64,000 nucleotides of DNA from Prosapia bicincta (taxonomy: Eukaryota > Arthropoda > Insecta > Hemiptera > Cercopidae). The notes below the pieces were generated by a model. That model saw only the letters and a program-made list of their open reading frames with translations. It was not told the DNA's origin and ran no database searches. Position numbers and translations under genes: made by a program. Below, piece by piece: positions 1 through 10,857 of this stretch (its first letter is position 1; every line of letters starts with the position of its first letter). The stretch is taken from assembly GCA_036971475.1 (NCBI GenBank), contig JBAIZL010000001.1, forward strand, positions 98,559,850 to 98,623,849. The letters are read 5' to 3'.

Positions 1-290
1 TGAAGAAACCCCTGTTTTTTTCTAATTAAAAATGTATAATAAAAAAAATACACATCTGATTAAAATGATACTTTGTACAAATGTTTAGCATAACATTTAG
101 AATGTAAATATGCATTATTTATTATTTACAAAAAATCACCTCTCATTTGGTACCAGGTTAACTTTGCTTTAGATTTTCAGATTTTTCAGCATAAAATTCT
201 CACATTTCAATAGCGAATATCTAGTGAACGGAGCCACTTGGAGCGGAACTGACTGTACCGTTGTGTTCCTCGCGTCATTACGGGTCGGGG

Positions 291-326
<36 letters not shown>

Positions 327-1590
327 GAATCGGCTAATATAAAAAAGAAGGTGGATATTCATTTGATCTGACATATATTATTCGGTTATATTTATTTGGT
401 GGGCATATAGTTTGCCCAACCATATGATGTGACCAATATCTTCTGAAGAACCTGACCTATGGAGTTGACATAATAGTTATCATATATGAGCAGCTATATA
501 TTAAATTAGGACTTTACTGAAACACGGTTAAATTTGTCACGAACGTAAAAAAAAATATTTTGCTTACAAAAACAAACCATTTAGAACTCGAAGTTTATCA
601 CAGTTTTCAATGAACATAAATATCAAAATCAAAGTGAATTAATTGTACCTTAAATTTGCTTTCACAGCAAGGCAATTTCAAAAATGCTTATATCTGATAA
701 GGTGAAGATTAACCAAACCTTTATCCTGAATAATTTGCCAACCAGCAGTGTAATCACTACTCTTATTGGCGAGAACAAAAGAGGTGACTAGGTTGTCATG
801 TAGCTTTTACCTTAATGGAGTTTGCCAAAGGTTTTATTATTTACTGCAAGGCATGAGGTGTGAGAACATCAGCTATGAAGAGTTTTAAAAAAGAGCACAA
901 GCAAATTCACTAATTTTTGCAGCTTTAAGAAGCTTAACTGGGCTTGTAAAAAGCATCAAAGAAATTCAAAACTGCAGCTTCTATGTACAGACCACAGGTG
1001 GGTTGATTTTTAAAAAAACCTGCCAAAATTAGAAGAAAGAAATGGGTTTAAAAAAATATATCACAGGATTGAAACAAAACAAAAACTTTTCGAAAATAGA
1101 TATTTTCCTCTTCCTTAGATACTTTTATCATCCTAAGCAAATGAGAAGATTCATTAAAAACACCTCAGAGACTAAAACCTTCAAATAAATGTTTAGAGAA
1201 ATGTTTTAAATACGAGTGATTTGACAGAATCAATGGTTTTTAGTATTCGATTTTAAATGAAAAAAATTCATAGTTTGGTCTTGTTTTCAGATTTTAAGCA
1301 GGTATGGGTAAAAGTTATTACACTTTATGTAGACAGAAACATACCACTTTAATCTACCTTCAAATAAAATATAAAATCCGTTTCAATTTTCTCACTAATA
1401 AAATAGAAAAAAACACATCAATTGATTAGCATACTAAAAGAAATAACTTTTTTTCAAGCCTTATTTCAGAAAAATAAATCCAGTAAAAATGTTATAACCA
1501 TATATAATTATAAAATCATTTGCTGTAACCGTACATACTCCAAATATAAGATTTAAAAAATAATAATAATCAAACATAATGCTTGCTCAC
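1..1590. other. KIFBP intron, left part (no gene seen)
   Basis: This is non-coding AT-rich sequence downstream of the exon ending at 1591 on the minus strand, so it is read as part of a KIFBP intron. I found no match to the missing C-terminal KIFBP exons here. It holds a (TA)n tract at about 294-323 preceded by a short GC-richer patch (225-292). Nothing else is recognisable. Confidence 0.6.
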
Positions 1591-1831
1591 CTTTCCTCAT
1601 TGTCTTCAAAGAAAATCAGTGCTTTATATAGCTGACTCATGTCTTGCACTATCTGAACATTATCTGAAGCATGGTCAGCTAATGTGTAGTACTCACTTGC
1701 TTTGTTCAGCCACTGTTGAGCATTTAGGAAAACTGCCCTTGCATCATCATAGGTTAAAACATAATTATCCGTCACATGGTCTTCATAAAGAGCCAAATTA
1801 GGAACCGAGAACTTTAAGCCTCTAAGTTCAT
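1591..1831 (-). CDS. KIFBP: KIF1-binding protein, coding exon 4 (partial gene)
   Basis: KIFBP is a TPR-like alpha-helical protein that binds kinesin motors and regulates axonal and mitochondrial transport. This exon encodes the conserved segment resembling the vertebrate stretch with VTDHIEVVQDHSALFKVLAFFE; here it reads VTDNYVLTYDDA, then DNVQIVQDMSQLYKALIFFE. A CAG acceptor sits just above 1831 and a GTGAGC donor just below 1591. The exon is 241 bp: two bases finish the codon begun in the previous exon, and it ends with two bases of a split Arg codon. The remaining C-terminal exons lie outside the window. Identity is firm because four exons join in phase and in the order of the known protein. 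Confidence 0.88.
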
Positions 1832-2119
1832 CTGCAGAAACAATAATTACAGAATTATAAGAAAAGTATTATGTATTACAAGTAAAAAGTAGTACAATAG
1901 ATAAAAATTTTATTGTTTCTTAGAAATTATTTAGCTAACAAAACATCGTGTAGCTATATTACTGCAATATAAAATAACTATAATATAATACAGTCGGCAC
2001 TCTTTGTATTATTAAGAAACTTTGATTTTATAGTTTTGAGATGGTTAAAGAAGGTTAATGTTTGTTAAAATTTACAATTACACTCTTGAACTTTGTAGTC
2101 TATTACGTTTGGGAAACTT

Positions 2120-2262
2120 AATTAATCACTTTTTCATTAGTTTATGACTATCCGAACTTTAATTTTGTAAATTTGTAAATTTACTTGTAAAAAAAGTAAG
2201 TTTTTTACAAATTTACGAAATTAAAGTTCGGATAGTCGTAAACTAATGTAAAAGTGATTAAT
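2120..2262. repeat. Small palindrome in KIFBP intron 3 (family G tail)
   Basis: Two arms of about 60 bp face each other around a TTTACTTGTAAA-type centre. They share the phrase AAAGTTCGGATAGTC and its complement. The same phrase occurs at 31230-31255 and 32298-32314, and a related flank (GAACGTAATGGACTAC) occurs at 32350-32366 and 53057-53074. The 32.2-kb copy joins this tail to a hammerhead-like motif, so this is probably a fragment of the same retroelement family. The rest of intron 3 (1832-4009) is plain AT-rich DNA with nothing I can name. Confidence 0.7.
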
Positions 2263-4009
2263 TGCAATTATAGTTTATGACATGTAAATAACTTTTTTCT
2301 TGTTAATAATATATTCTTGAGTAACACCTACAAACAAAAACAAAAAATTGATTTGACAAAGTCTTTGTAAAGTGTTACCACAATCAATAAATAAGAATCC
2401 CTAATACCAAGGACTTGAAAGATTAAAATGGCTTACTATTTTTATCTAATCATTAACATACACTCAGTATTTTATAATATTAAATTTATTCTGCATCGAG
2501 AATACTAGTGAAAGTGAATTTATATAAAGCATTGACTTTTAGATAAAATAAAATGGGCAATGGTCATGAAATTCTTTATATAAAATTTCCTTATAATAGT
2601 ATACCATATAAAGCCCATTTTATTTTTGTTGTACATTCTGCAGAGAATATATTTTTTGGAATTCAAGTAAAATAATACTGGTTCTTGTTATTATGCATAA
2701 TATATGAAAGTAACTTTTAATTTTTATGTTTATGGTAAACACATATGTAAATAAAATTTTTATATTATATTTTTAATACATTATTAATTACATTTATATT
2801 AATCCTTGTTTTCTAAACAAAATGACAAATAATATATGTTATGGTTATTATTATTTTAAAACAATTTGAAAACCCCTATGTCCAGACCAAGAAAAATCCC
2901 ACTGGAAAAATAACTGCCAGTTCGAGAGTTAATAATTATTATAAAGAATTAGAAAAAAAATGTCACTAGATTTAGGACTTTATGAACATAAAATAATTTG
3001 TTGCCTTGATTTCTTGCGGATAAATGATCAAGAGGAATCTTTTTAAGAACAGAGATACAATTAACAGCATCAACAAGTCAGTTCCATGAGCCAACAACAT
3101 AGAGAAATACTGAGACAATGTTCTGAAAATATGTATGCACTAATTTTAACTATACTGGAAAACTATATTTGGAAAACCAGATGTGCATTTTGTAAAATGA
3201 CTACACTATAAAACTCCTTACACTCAGAAGATATAAATCTGATTAAAGATCTCAGTGACAACTGAAGAAGATCTTAGCTTCGTTATTATTATCAGGACAG
3301 AGAAAGTTTAATGTCTATAAATCTGTAGATAAGATTTTCAAATCATTAATTGAAACGTAGCTTATAAGAATTCTAATAGGCTGGCCACTTCATTAAATAA
3401 TACTAAGAATAAACTCCAATGTTGAAGAGATTAGATATTTATAAAATTAATTGTAAAAATAGTGACAAAATGTGCATCTGTCAAATTAGATTTAAAAGAA
3501 CATCTATCCCAAATAAAATATATGAGAGCGGATAAGTGTAGCTGATCATGATACCAGATTAGATACTAATACTGTTAACAGTGCACTCCAATAGGTCACA
3601 TAACAGTAAGAGAGTTAAATGACTTATACTATTAATTTTATCTTTTTTTTGCTAGAACAAAAAGTTATTTTTCATAAAGACTCAATTCTTAGTTCTTGTT
3701 TTTAATATATTATAAAGTCGATGTTTTTTAACACTTTTTAAAATTTTTGTAAGTACATAATAAGGTGTAGGTTAGAACTGTGACTTTAAATATGTTGTTA
3801 TTGATCAAGGTGGTTGTTTAGTTCCTATATCCCAACCAAAACATTCAACATAGTATTAAAATTACAAAATAATACTAGTTACATCTGTAGCAATCTGAAT
3901 TTTTACCTGAAAATTTGAGTCATTAACCTCTTTTAGGAATTTGAATAGTTTTGTAATTTGGGGCTAAGGTATTAAGCATACACTCCTTTATCCTGAGTCA
4001 GAATCTTAC

Positions 4010-4155
4010 CTGGTGGTTTCCTAGTTTGTCCAAAGTTGGGATGATCATCTTCACCAGAATCCATCAGTCTTTCTTTTGAGGCAGACAACAGCAACATACC
4101 ATACTTTGCCCAGCATCTACCTATGTCAGCACTTCTATGCCTTAACCGCTCTTTA
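4010..4155 (-). CDS. KIFBP: KIF1-binding protein, coding exon 3
   Basis: This 146-bp exon is bounded by an AG acceptor (4157-4156) and a GTAAGA donor (4009 downward). It encodes NKERLRHRSADIGRCWAKYG and onward, resembling the vertebrate KIFBP segment YHQRKGEIARCWIKYC. It takes one base to complete the Asn codon split from exon 2 and ends with one base of the next codon, which is completed by exon 4. The exon is too short and lacks an ATG, so it was found only by reading the minus strand for homology and splice sites. It encodes part of the central helical repeats. Confidence 0.88.
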
Positions 4156-5116
4156 CTAATAAAAAAAATTAATCACTTTTAACACATTCTAAATTAATCA
4201 TTTTCAAGACAAATATTATTTTAATACATAAGCCCTGTTTAACAATTCTTCCATTATTGAAACCCAAAACTTACAAAAATTCATTAAAATAATGTAAAAA
4301 AAAGTCAGTTAAAAGATAATATAAATAATTTTTTATGTTATGGATATACAGGTAGCTAATTATGAATATAACCAGGTTCTGTGTTAACTAGCTATGAATG
4401 TGACAACCATATTTTAAAATGTATAAGGTGAAACTCAAATTGGATGTCATCAAAATAAACAGCACCCAATCAGTTTTATTTTCGATGTAGCACTATTTTT
4501 AATTTGTTAAACATACAGTGCTGTTTACTGTTGTTTAATTGTTTTTTTACAGTAGTTTTTGTTTTTACAATATTGTATCTTGAATCTCATTAGTGGTGGT
4601 ACTTTCATTTATAAGGTACTGCAGTGTTTGATTTTTCGATGACTCCTATGATTAAAAAACAATAAGAATAGTTCAAAATGTACTATAATCCTGTATAATA
4701 TAGCTGTTTATTAAGGAGCAGGAAAATAAATCAGTTTCAGTCAAATAAATCTAGTCTGGAAAAATATTGTGATAGTATCTTAAATGAAAAGTTAAACCCT
4801 CAACATTTGAGAAGATAAATTATTTGTTTTAATGTTTTACACAAATATTTAAAACGGCTGCAAAAACCAGATTCAATTTTAATGGAAAGCCTAAAATGCA
4901 TATATTAATTTGCAGACAAATTCATTTAGAATTTTAAAAAATAAAAAACATATTGAACATGGAGTCTTTTGCACTTGCGTTTTTATGAATCTATTAAGAA
5001 AAACCTGGGTATGCAAGGTTTTGGTGGTTTTGTTTCAAAGTGACATGTACTATGGTTCTGAAAAATAATGTTTTGTTCTGATAAATTCTGGAAATGATAA
5101 ATTCTGGAAAAGCATG

Positions 5117-5215
5117 AAACTTGACCATTGTCTAAGTGACTAAAAGGTGCCTCATCACGTAAGGTAAAATTATTGCACTTAGTGGTGGAAAAAAAACTGT
5201 TTACAGTTAATAATA
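5117..5215 (+). repeat. Degenerate copy of the Penelope-like 3' tail
   Basis: The stretch with AAGGTGCCTCATCAC followed by GGTAAAATTATTGCACTTA matches the tail beyond the GIY-YIG ORF at 8080-8150. It retains the AGGTGCCT stem III and the cleavage-type C of the hammerhead-like motif. Its core reads TTGACCA and stem I is lost. It lies next to the palindrome at 5233-5461 inside KIFBP intron 2. Confidence 0.6.
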
Positions 5216-5232
5216 ATAACTTCATATATATA

Positions 5233-5461
5233 TGATGACGAATAGTTATTATCTGGAGAGCACCGTTCATTTTGCAGTGCATAAAATCGCATTTCTGTTT
5301 CACTTGAAACTCATCTAGCATTGAAGAGGTAAACCCAACAACAGTTGAAGAGCGAGTCAACTGTTGTTAAATGCTAGATGAGATTCTAGCTAAACGTTGG
5401 AACTGCGATCTTATGCACTGCAGAATGAACGGATGTACTCCAGATAATAACTATTCATCAT
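5233..5461. repeat. Palindrome family D, diverged copy
   Basis: This imperfect inverted repeat is related to the palindrome at 45163-45426: both carry TAGTTATTATCTG and its complement at the ends, with shared internal phrases such as GCAGAATGAACGGATGTACT. Its right arm has a perfect GCTAGA/TCTAGC hairpin where the 45-kb copy has a near match. A short (TA)n lies on each side (5222-5232 and about 5494-5505). Short open frames across it are incidental. Confidence 0.65.
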
Positions 5462-5845
5462 ATTTTTCCATCCTTGAAAGAATACTTATCAGCATATATA
5501 TATATATTAAACTAGATAGGAGACTGACAGATTTACCCAGTGGCAATAGTTCAAAACTGCAATCTCTTGCAAATAAATAAATAGACACATATAAACATAT
5601 ATCACACCATTGAAATATTTTGATCATACAATGATCTTTATCAATCATAAAAGAAAAGACTCAAGTGAACCACACATGTGTATAAAAGATTAAATATCGA
5701 AATGTCACAGATACAAAGATTTATAATTTATTATATAGTACTGTATGTTATTTGTATAAATATTGATTAATTGAAACCAGATATTAATAGTCTGTCAATA
5801 GAACTAATCTTCTATTCAAGAATACAAGAATATTTATTAATTTAT

Positions 5846-5890
5846 ATCCAAATCTTTTCGTTGGTAAACAGTACCAACATCATCAGGAAT
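5846..5890 (-). ncRNA. Hammerhead-like motif, family B left arm
   Basis: On the minus strand the order is: stem I 5' strand ATTC (5890-5887), CTGATGA (5886-5880), one extra T, stem II GTTGGT/ACCAAC with a 7-base loop, GAA (5859-5857), stem III AAGATT (one change from the palindrome AAGCTT), T at the cleavage position, and stem I 3' strand GGAT. The core and GAA are intact. A canonical hammerhead has no base between CTGANGA and stem II, so activity is uncertain. Confidence 0.5.
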
Positions 5891-5979
5891 GAAAATTACA
5901 ATAATGTAAGCTATAGGCCTACTTCTATTTGTAATTTAACATATGTTTTAGGCCTATAGCTTACATTATTGTAATTTTC

Positions 5980-6024
5980 ATTCCTGATGATGTTGGTACT
6001 GTTTACCAACGAAGAGCTTTGGAT
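5980..6024 (+). ncRNA. Hammerhead-like motif, family B right arm
   Basis: This mirrors the motif at 5846-5890. ATTC (5980-5983) pairs with GGAT (6021-6024) with one G-U. CTGATGA is at 5984-5990, followed by an extra T, then GTTGGT/ACCAAC (5992-6010), GAA (6011-6013), GAGCTT (one change from AAGCTT) and T at 6020. The two arms differ by different single changes in stem III, so the ancestral stem III was most likely AAGCTT. Confidence 0.5.
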
Positions 6025-6091
6025 ATAAATTAATAAATATTCTTGTATTTGAATAACCTATGTTGTTTTAAATTATTAAACAAAAAAAAGG

Positions 6092-6092
<1 letters not shown>

Positions 6093-6130
<38 letters not shown>
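6093..6130. repeat. (TA)n microsatellite
   Basis: A pure TA tract directly abuts the left end of the large Penelope-like palindrome at 6129. The same juxtaposition recurs at most hammerhead-like palindromes in the window. Confidence 0.9.
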
Positions 6131-6133
<3 letters not shown>

Positions 6134-6193
6134 GTTATAAATTACCAATTTTGAGTAATTTTATCCACCATTAAGTGCAATAATTTTACCTTG

Positions 6194-6236
6194 AGTGATG
6201 AGGCACCTTTCGGTCTTTGACCATTGTCGAATCACT
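6194..6236 (-). ncRNA. Hammerhead-like fold in Penelope-like tail, left copy
   Basis: This is the exact mirror of the motif at 8075-8117. It begins within the stop codon region of the GIY-YIG ORF on the minus strand. Stems I, II and III are all paired, but the core reads TCGACAA rather than CTGANGA. Confidence 0.4.
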
Positions 6237-7163
6237 GATTGTTCTCTGCTGTGGATGCTATGTCCGTGAAGCCTGTGTTTGTAGAAGTTACGCGCACTAT
6301 TTCTTGATCTGTGTGTGTGAGGTTTCTGTATAGTATGTCTTCTGTATATGTTGTTTGTAAATTCATTAAGTTGTTGTGTATGTTTTTATAAATGTGGTAT
6401 TTTTCTAGTGAGTTTAGTTCTATTGGGTTGTTATTTATTTCCAGTATGGTTAGGTTATTTTCGTAATTTGTAATTTCGTGTTTATGGGAAATTAGGTGTG
6501 CTGCAACATTTGATACTTTAGAATTTTTATTTTTGAATGCTCTATAATGTTCTTCAAATCTTATTTTAAACGTTCTGGATGTTTTTCCTATGTAAAAGGC
6601 GTTACAGTTGTTGCAAGTGATTTTGTAGATTCCTGATAGGTTATGATTTTCTGAATTTGTTATGTGGTTTTTGTTACTAAGATATTTTATTATTTTGTTG
6701 TTTGGTTTGTAAGTTGGAGTGTAGTATTCTTTGTTGTATATATTCGTTATTTTTTCTATTTTGTTATTGGTATATTTATATTTTAGGTAGATTTTTTTAT
6801 TTTTATTGTTTTCGTGTTCCGGTTGTAGTGTTGTGTTGAGGTTAGGTTTTTTTGTGAATTTATTGTATATATTTTTTATAATGTGTTTGTTGTATCCATT
6901 TTCTATTGCTATTTTTGTAATGTTATCTAATTCTTCATTTAATTTTTGTTTGTTATCCTGTGTGTATTTTATTGCTTTATTTATCATGTTACTGTAAGTG
7001 TTAATTTTGTGTGTCCAGGGGTGGTTAGATTTGTAGTGTATTGTGGTGTTGTTGGAAGTAGGTTTCCTGTATACTGTAGTTTCTATTTTATTATCATTTA
7101 TATTTAAAGTAATGTCGAGGAAGTTGATTGTTCTATTTATTTCTGTTTCAACGGTGAATTGTG
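6232..7163 (-). pseudogene. Penelope-like RT C-terminus + GIY-YIG endonuclease, left copy (5'-truncated)
   Basis: The open frame enters from the palindrome spacer and ends at 6232. Its first part reads QFTVETEIN, then INFLDITL and TVYRKPTS, then SNHPWTHK, which are typical of the reverse-transcriptase end and thumb of Penelope-like elements. The endonuclease follows: SGIYKITCNNCNAFYIGKT, the GIY...YIG signature with a CxxC pair, then R-x3-IRFEEH carrying the usual Arg and His positions. The first Met (6987) is internal to the family protein, so the fragment is truncated and cannot make a whole polyprotein. This copy keeps about 15 more bases of true coding sequence than the right copy. Confidence 0.82.
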
Positions 7164-7164
7164 A

Positions 7165-8079
7165 ACAGAAATAAATAGAACAATCAACTTCCTCGACATT
7201 ACTTTAAATATAAATGATAATAAAATAGAAACTACAGTATACAGGAAACCTACTTCCAACAACACCACAATACACTACAAATCTAACCACCCCTGGACAC
7301 ACAAAATTAACACTTACAGTAACATGATAAATAAAGCAATAAAATACACACAGGATAACAAACAAAAATTAAATGAAGAATTAGATAACATTACAAAAAT
7401 AGCAATAGAAAATGGATACAACAAACACATTATAAAAAATATATACAATAAATTCACAAAAAAACCTAACCTCAACACAACACTACAACCGGAACACGAA
7501 AACAATAAAAATAAAAAAATCTACCTAAAATATAAATATACCAATAACAAAATAGAAAAAATAACGAATATATACAACAAAGAATACTACACTCCAACTT
7601 ACAAACCAAACAACAAAATAATAAAATATCTTAGTAACAAAAACCACATAACAAATTCAGAAAATCATAACCTATCAGGAATCTACAAAATCACTTGCAA
7701 CAACTGTAACGCCTTTTACATAGGAAAAACATCCAGAACGTTTAAAATAAGATTTGAAGAACATTATAGAGCATTCAAAAATAAAAATTCTAAAGTATCA
7801 AATGTTGCAGCACACCTAATTTCCCATAAACACGAAATTACAAATTACGAAAATAACCTAACCATACTGGAAATAAATAACAACCCAATAGAACTAAACT
7901 CACTAGAAAAATACCACATTTATAAAAACATACACAACAACTTAATGAATTTACAAACAACATATACAGAAGACATACTATACAGAAACCTCACACACAC
8001 AGATCAAGAAATAGTGCGCGTAACTTCTACAAACACCGGCTTCACGGACATAGCATCCACAGCAGAGAACAATCAGTGA
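7165..8079 (+). pseudogene. Penelope-like RT C-terminus + GIY-YIG endonuclease, right copy (5'-truncated)
   Basis: The protein is identical to the left copy over 251 residues from the internal Met at 7324, with the same RT tail open upstream to 7165, where a TGA (7162-7164) in the spacer closes the frame. GIY...YIG lies at residues 119-133 of the Met-started frame, with conserved Arg and Glu/His downstream. The sequence is unusually rich in Asn, Lys and Ile, following the AT bias. The stop codon TGA (8077-8079) is part of stem I of the hammerhead-like fold. Without the RT catalytic domain it is probably immobile by itself. Confidence 0.82.
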
Positions 8080-8117
8080 TTCGACAATGGTCAAAGACCG
8101 AAAGGTGCCTCATCACT
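8075..8117 (+). ncRNA. Hammerhead-like fold in Penelope-like tail, right copy
   Basis: AGTGAT (8075-8080) pairs perfectly with ATCACT (8112-8117) as stem I. The core position reads TCGACAA (8081-8087), then one extra T, stem II GGTC/GACC with an AAA loop (8089-8099), GAA (8100-8102), self-complementary AGGTGCCT (8103-8110, with a G-U centre) and C at 8111. All stems fit a type I hammerhead with loopless stem III, but the core differs from CTGANGA at three positions. It is either a decayed ribozyme or a variant. Confidence 0.42.
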
Positions 8118-8182
8118 CAAGGTAAAATTATTGCACTTAATGGTGGATAAAATTACTCAAAATTGGTAATTTATAACTTCAT

Positions 8183-8665
<483 letters not shown>

Positions 8666-9290
8666 AAATAATCTTTACCAACCAAAACTAACCTATATAT
8701 ATATATATATATATTAATGGCTTATGTACGATTCAAAAACTCAAAAAGTTCTGCACCGATTAGGCATAAATTTTAGCATGACATACAACCTGCTTTAAAG
8801 ATTGTTTTATCTACTTTTCGTATCAATAACATACCTGCAACCACGAGAAAAAAGCTTTTTTAATGGTCAGCTGTAATCAGCAACTGCACTATCTCCTGTA
8901 AGAAAGGGACACTTTCCATAATTAAACTTTATATAAAGAAATGTAATATTTGTTTATGTACCGTTCAAAAACTCAAAACATTCTCTAGCGATTAGTTTCA
9001 AATTTTGACACAACATATAACCCACTTCAAACATTGTTTTTATCCATTTTCTGTGTCAGTAACATACCCGCAACTGTGAGAAAAATGCCTTTTTAACATT
9101 CAAATGTGTGCCAGCAACCTCATGATGAGAATACTCCCCCATGTTTAATCTGTATACCTAACAGTATTATGTTGATTTGTGTACGCTTTGTAATGAAGCC
9201 TTGAAATGAATTTTATAGCAATATGATTTAATTTTTGTTTTCATAAAACCTATAAAGTGGCAAAAATGATATTAATAACATTTGTCTTAC

Positions 9291-9463
9291 TTGGCTTCCA
9301 TCTGTTCCTCATCGCAAGTTTCCTTTTCAAAATCTTCCTGGTATTGGTCCAAAATAAAAGAAGCTGCTGCAAGATGATGTTTAGCCTCATGGAAAACATT
9401 TTGCTCCATGAAAAACTGAGCCAAAGTAGCAGAATTCAATGCCCAATCTATGGCATCATAGTT
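9291..9463 (-). CDS. KIFBP: KIF1-binding protein, coding exon 2
   Basis: The exon reads NYDAIDWALNSATLAQFF, then MEQNVFHEAKHHLAAASFIL. This resembles vertebrate KIFBP AYHPIEWAINAATLSQFY and the following CFMEARHCLSAANVI. A TTTTCTAG acceptor lies just above 9463 and a GTAAGA donor just below 9291. The 173-bp exon starts in phase 0, matching the phase-0 end of exon 1, and leaves two bases (AA) that exon 3 completes. It encodes TPR-like helices. Only 87 bp separate it from the mariner inserted at 9551 in the upstream intron. Confidence 0.9.
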
Positions 9464-9550
9464 CTAGAAAAGATAAATTATCTAGTAAACTTCATGTATA
9501 GAGATTAATGTTAGCCAATTAAACTTGCAACAAAATCAATTTCAAATATA

Positions 9551-10855
9551 CAAGGTGTTTTTTTTAAGTAAGTACTGTTTTGAAACTTAAAAAAAGATGT
9601 GCTAAGGTATCGCAATAATTTTATTTTTACATGAAAGCCTGTGCCTTAATCTACTTTTCTACATAATTTCTGGCAATATTGAGGCACTTGTCATAACGTA
9701 CCAGTTTTTTAATTCCCTCCTCATAGAAGTCTGCCGCCTGACTTGTTAACCACTGTTTTGACTTCGTCATCATCTTGAAGACGCTGACCTCCCAGGTGTT
9801 TCTTTAAGTGCAGGAACAGGTGGTAGTCACTGGGCGCCAGATCAGGGCTCTACGGAGGATGATCTAGAGTTTCCCATCGACAAGAAGTGATGAGATCTTT
9901 GGTTTGATTCGCCAGATGCGGACGGGCATTGTCTTGCAGCAAAACGATGCCCTTGCTCAACTTGCCTTGTCTTTTGTTCTGAATTGAATGGCGTAGATTG
10001 TGCAATGTCTTACAGTAACCTGCTGCATTGATTGTCTCATTATGAGGCAGAAATTCCACAAGCAATACTCCTTTTCTCTCCCAAAAAACTGTGCACATGA
10101 TTTTCCGGGCAGAAATTGTTTGCTTAAACTTCACTTTTCTGGTTGAATTTGAATGCCGCCATTCCATGAACTGTTGCTTTGATTCTGGTGTGACGTAGGC
10201 CACCCATGTTTCATCGCCCGTAACAATTTGGCTTAAGAAATCATCACCGTCATTGTGGTACCACTCAAGGAAAGTCAATGCACTGCCTAAACGTTTGGTT
10301 TTGTGCACATCCGTCAACATTTTCGCTACCCAATGTGAGTACAATTTTCGGTAATTCAATTGATCGGTCACAATGCCATACAAAGCACTACGAGAAACAT
10401 CAGGAAAGTCATCCCACAAGGAGGAAATCGTAAAGCGTCTGTTTTGTCTGACCATATTGTCCACTTTCTGCACCAAACTTTCATTAACAACCGAAGGACG
10501 CCCGCTCCGTTGTTCATCGTGCACATTTGTGCGGCCATCTTTAAATGATCTCACCCACTTTCTTACTATTCCATCACTCATAATGTTTTCTCCGTAAACT
10601 GCACAGATCTCACGATGAATTTCGGTAGCTCCTTTAGCACTAAAAAATCTTATAACAACTCGTACTTCACATTCAGCGGGACTCACAATTATCGGAGGCA
10701 TCTTAAACACTCAGTACACAACGTAAACAAGGAAGAATCAGACTGTAGAGGCGTAAGTGCATAGACAACAGATGTAGGTACCCAGTGCAAAACGCCGACC
10801 GCAGCGCTGCGGCCGCGGTGTGGCAAAACGGTACTTACTTTAAAAACACGCCTCG
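9551..10855 (-). mobile_element. mariner (DD34D) element, near full length
   Basis: The element is 1,305 bp, the usual mariner size, flanked by TA on both sides (9549-9550 and 10856-10857). Its terminal inverted repeats of about 31 bp are well preserved: the phrase AAGTAAGTAC occurs 17-18 bp in from each end, and the ends read CAAGGTGTTT and, on the minus strand, CGAGGCGTGT. The transposase lies on the minus strand and is broken by one stop and one frameshift. It is inserted in KIFBP intron 1 in the same orientation as the host gene. Confidence 0.93.
9651..10710 (-). pseudogene. mariner transposase, inactivated
   Basis: The frame starts at 10710 and runs 286 codons to a TAG at 9852-9850. It has an N-terminal helix-turn-helix region (EVRVVIRFFSAKGATEIHRE), the WVRSFKDGRTNVHDEQRSGRPS linker typical of the family (residues about 48-72), the first catalytic Asp in TGDETWV and the second in LLQDNARPH. 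The TAG falls where a Tyr codon is usual, just before SPDLAPSDYHLF, which carries the third Asp in the same frame (DD34D spacing). A second lesion is a frameshift near 9745-9757, after which the frame continues with TSQAADFYEEG to a stop at 9651. The gene is therefore recent but dead. Confidence 0.93.
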
Positions 10856-10857
10856 TA

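Larger units (their letters stand above)
5814..6054. repeat. Palindrome family B with two hammerhead-like motifs
   Basis: Two arms of about 106-109 bp (5814-5922 and 5949-6054) are inverted copies around a short AT-rich spacer. Both arms end in the phrase ATTCTTGTATTTGAA, which recurs at 22644-22663 and in decayed form near 16750. A (TA)n tract starts 40 bp to the right (6093). Each arm carries a hammerhead-like core (listed separately), pointing outward toward the arm end. It lies in KIFBP intron 2. Confidence 0.85.
6129..8182. mobile_element. Penelope-like element, 1-kb inverted dimer
   Basis: Arms 6129-7147 and 7164-8182 (1,019 bp each) are near-perfect reverse complements with no indels around a 16-bp spacer. 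I saw one mismatch, at the Thr codon near the C-terminus of the ORF. Each arm is a 5'-truncated element encoding the end of the reverse transcriptase, a GIY-YIG endonuclease and a conserved 3' tail with a hammerhead-like fold. Fused RT plus GIY-YIG is the hallmark of Penelope-like retroelements, whose genomic copies are often truncated and arranged as inverted or tandem partial copies. Near identity implies a recent event, or a fold-back assembly artefact. It sits in KIFBP intron 2. Confidence 0.85.

Noticed and set aside
1..1590. Missing C-terminal KIFBP exons
   Set aside because: Minus-strand reading of this stretch shows no segment resembling the remaining KIFBP protein; those exons should lie left of the window.
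6806..6997. 63-codon hydrophobic frame, repeated at 7314-7505
   Set aside because: It is antisense to the GIY-YIG element coding frame in both arms of the palindrome.
10360..10597. Two plus-strand frames
   Set aside because: Shadows of the mariner transposase on the opposite strand.
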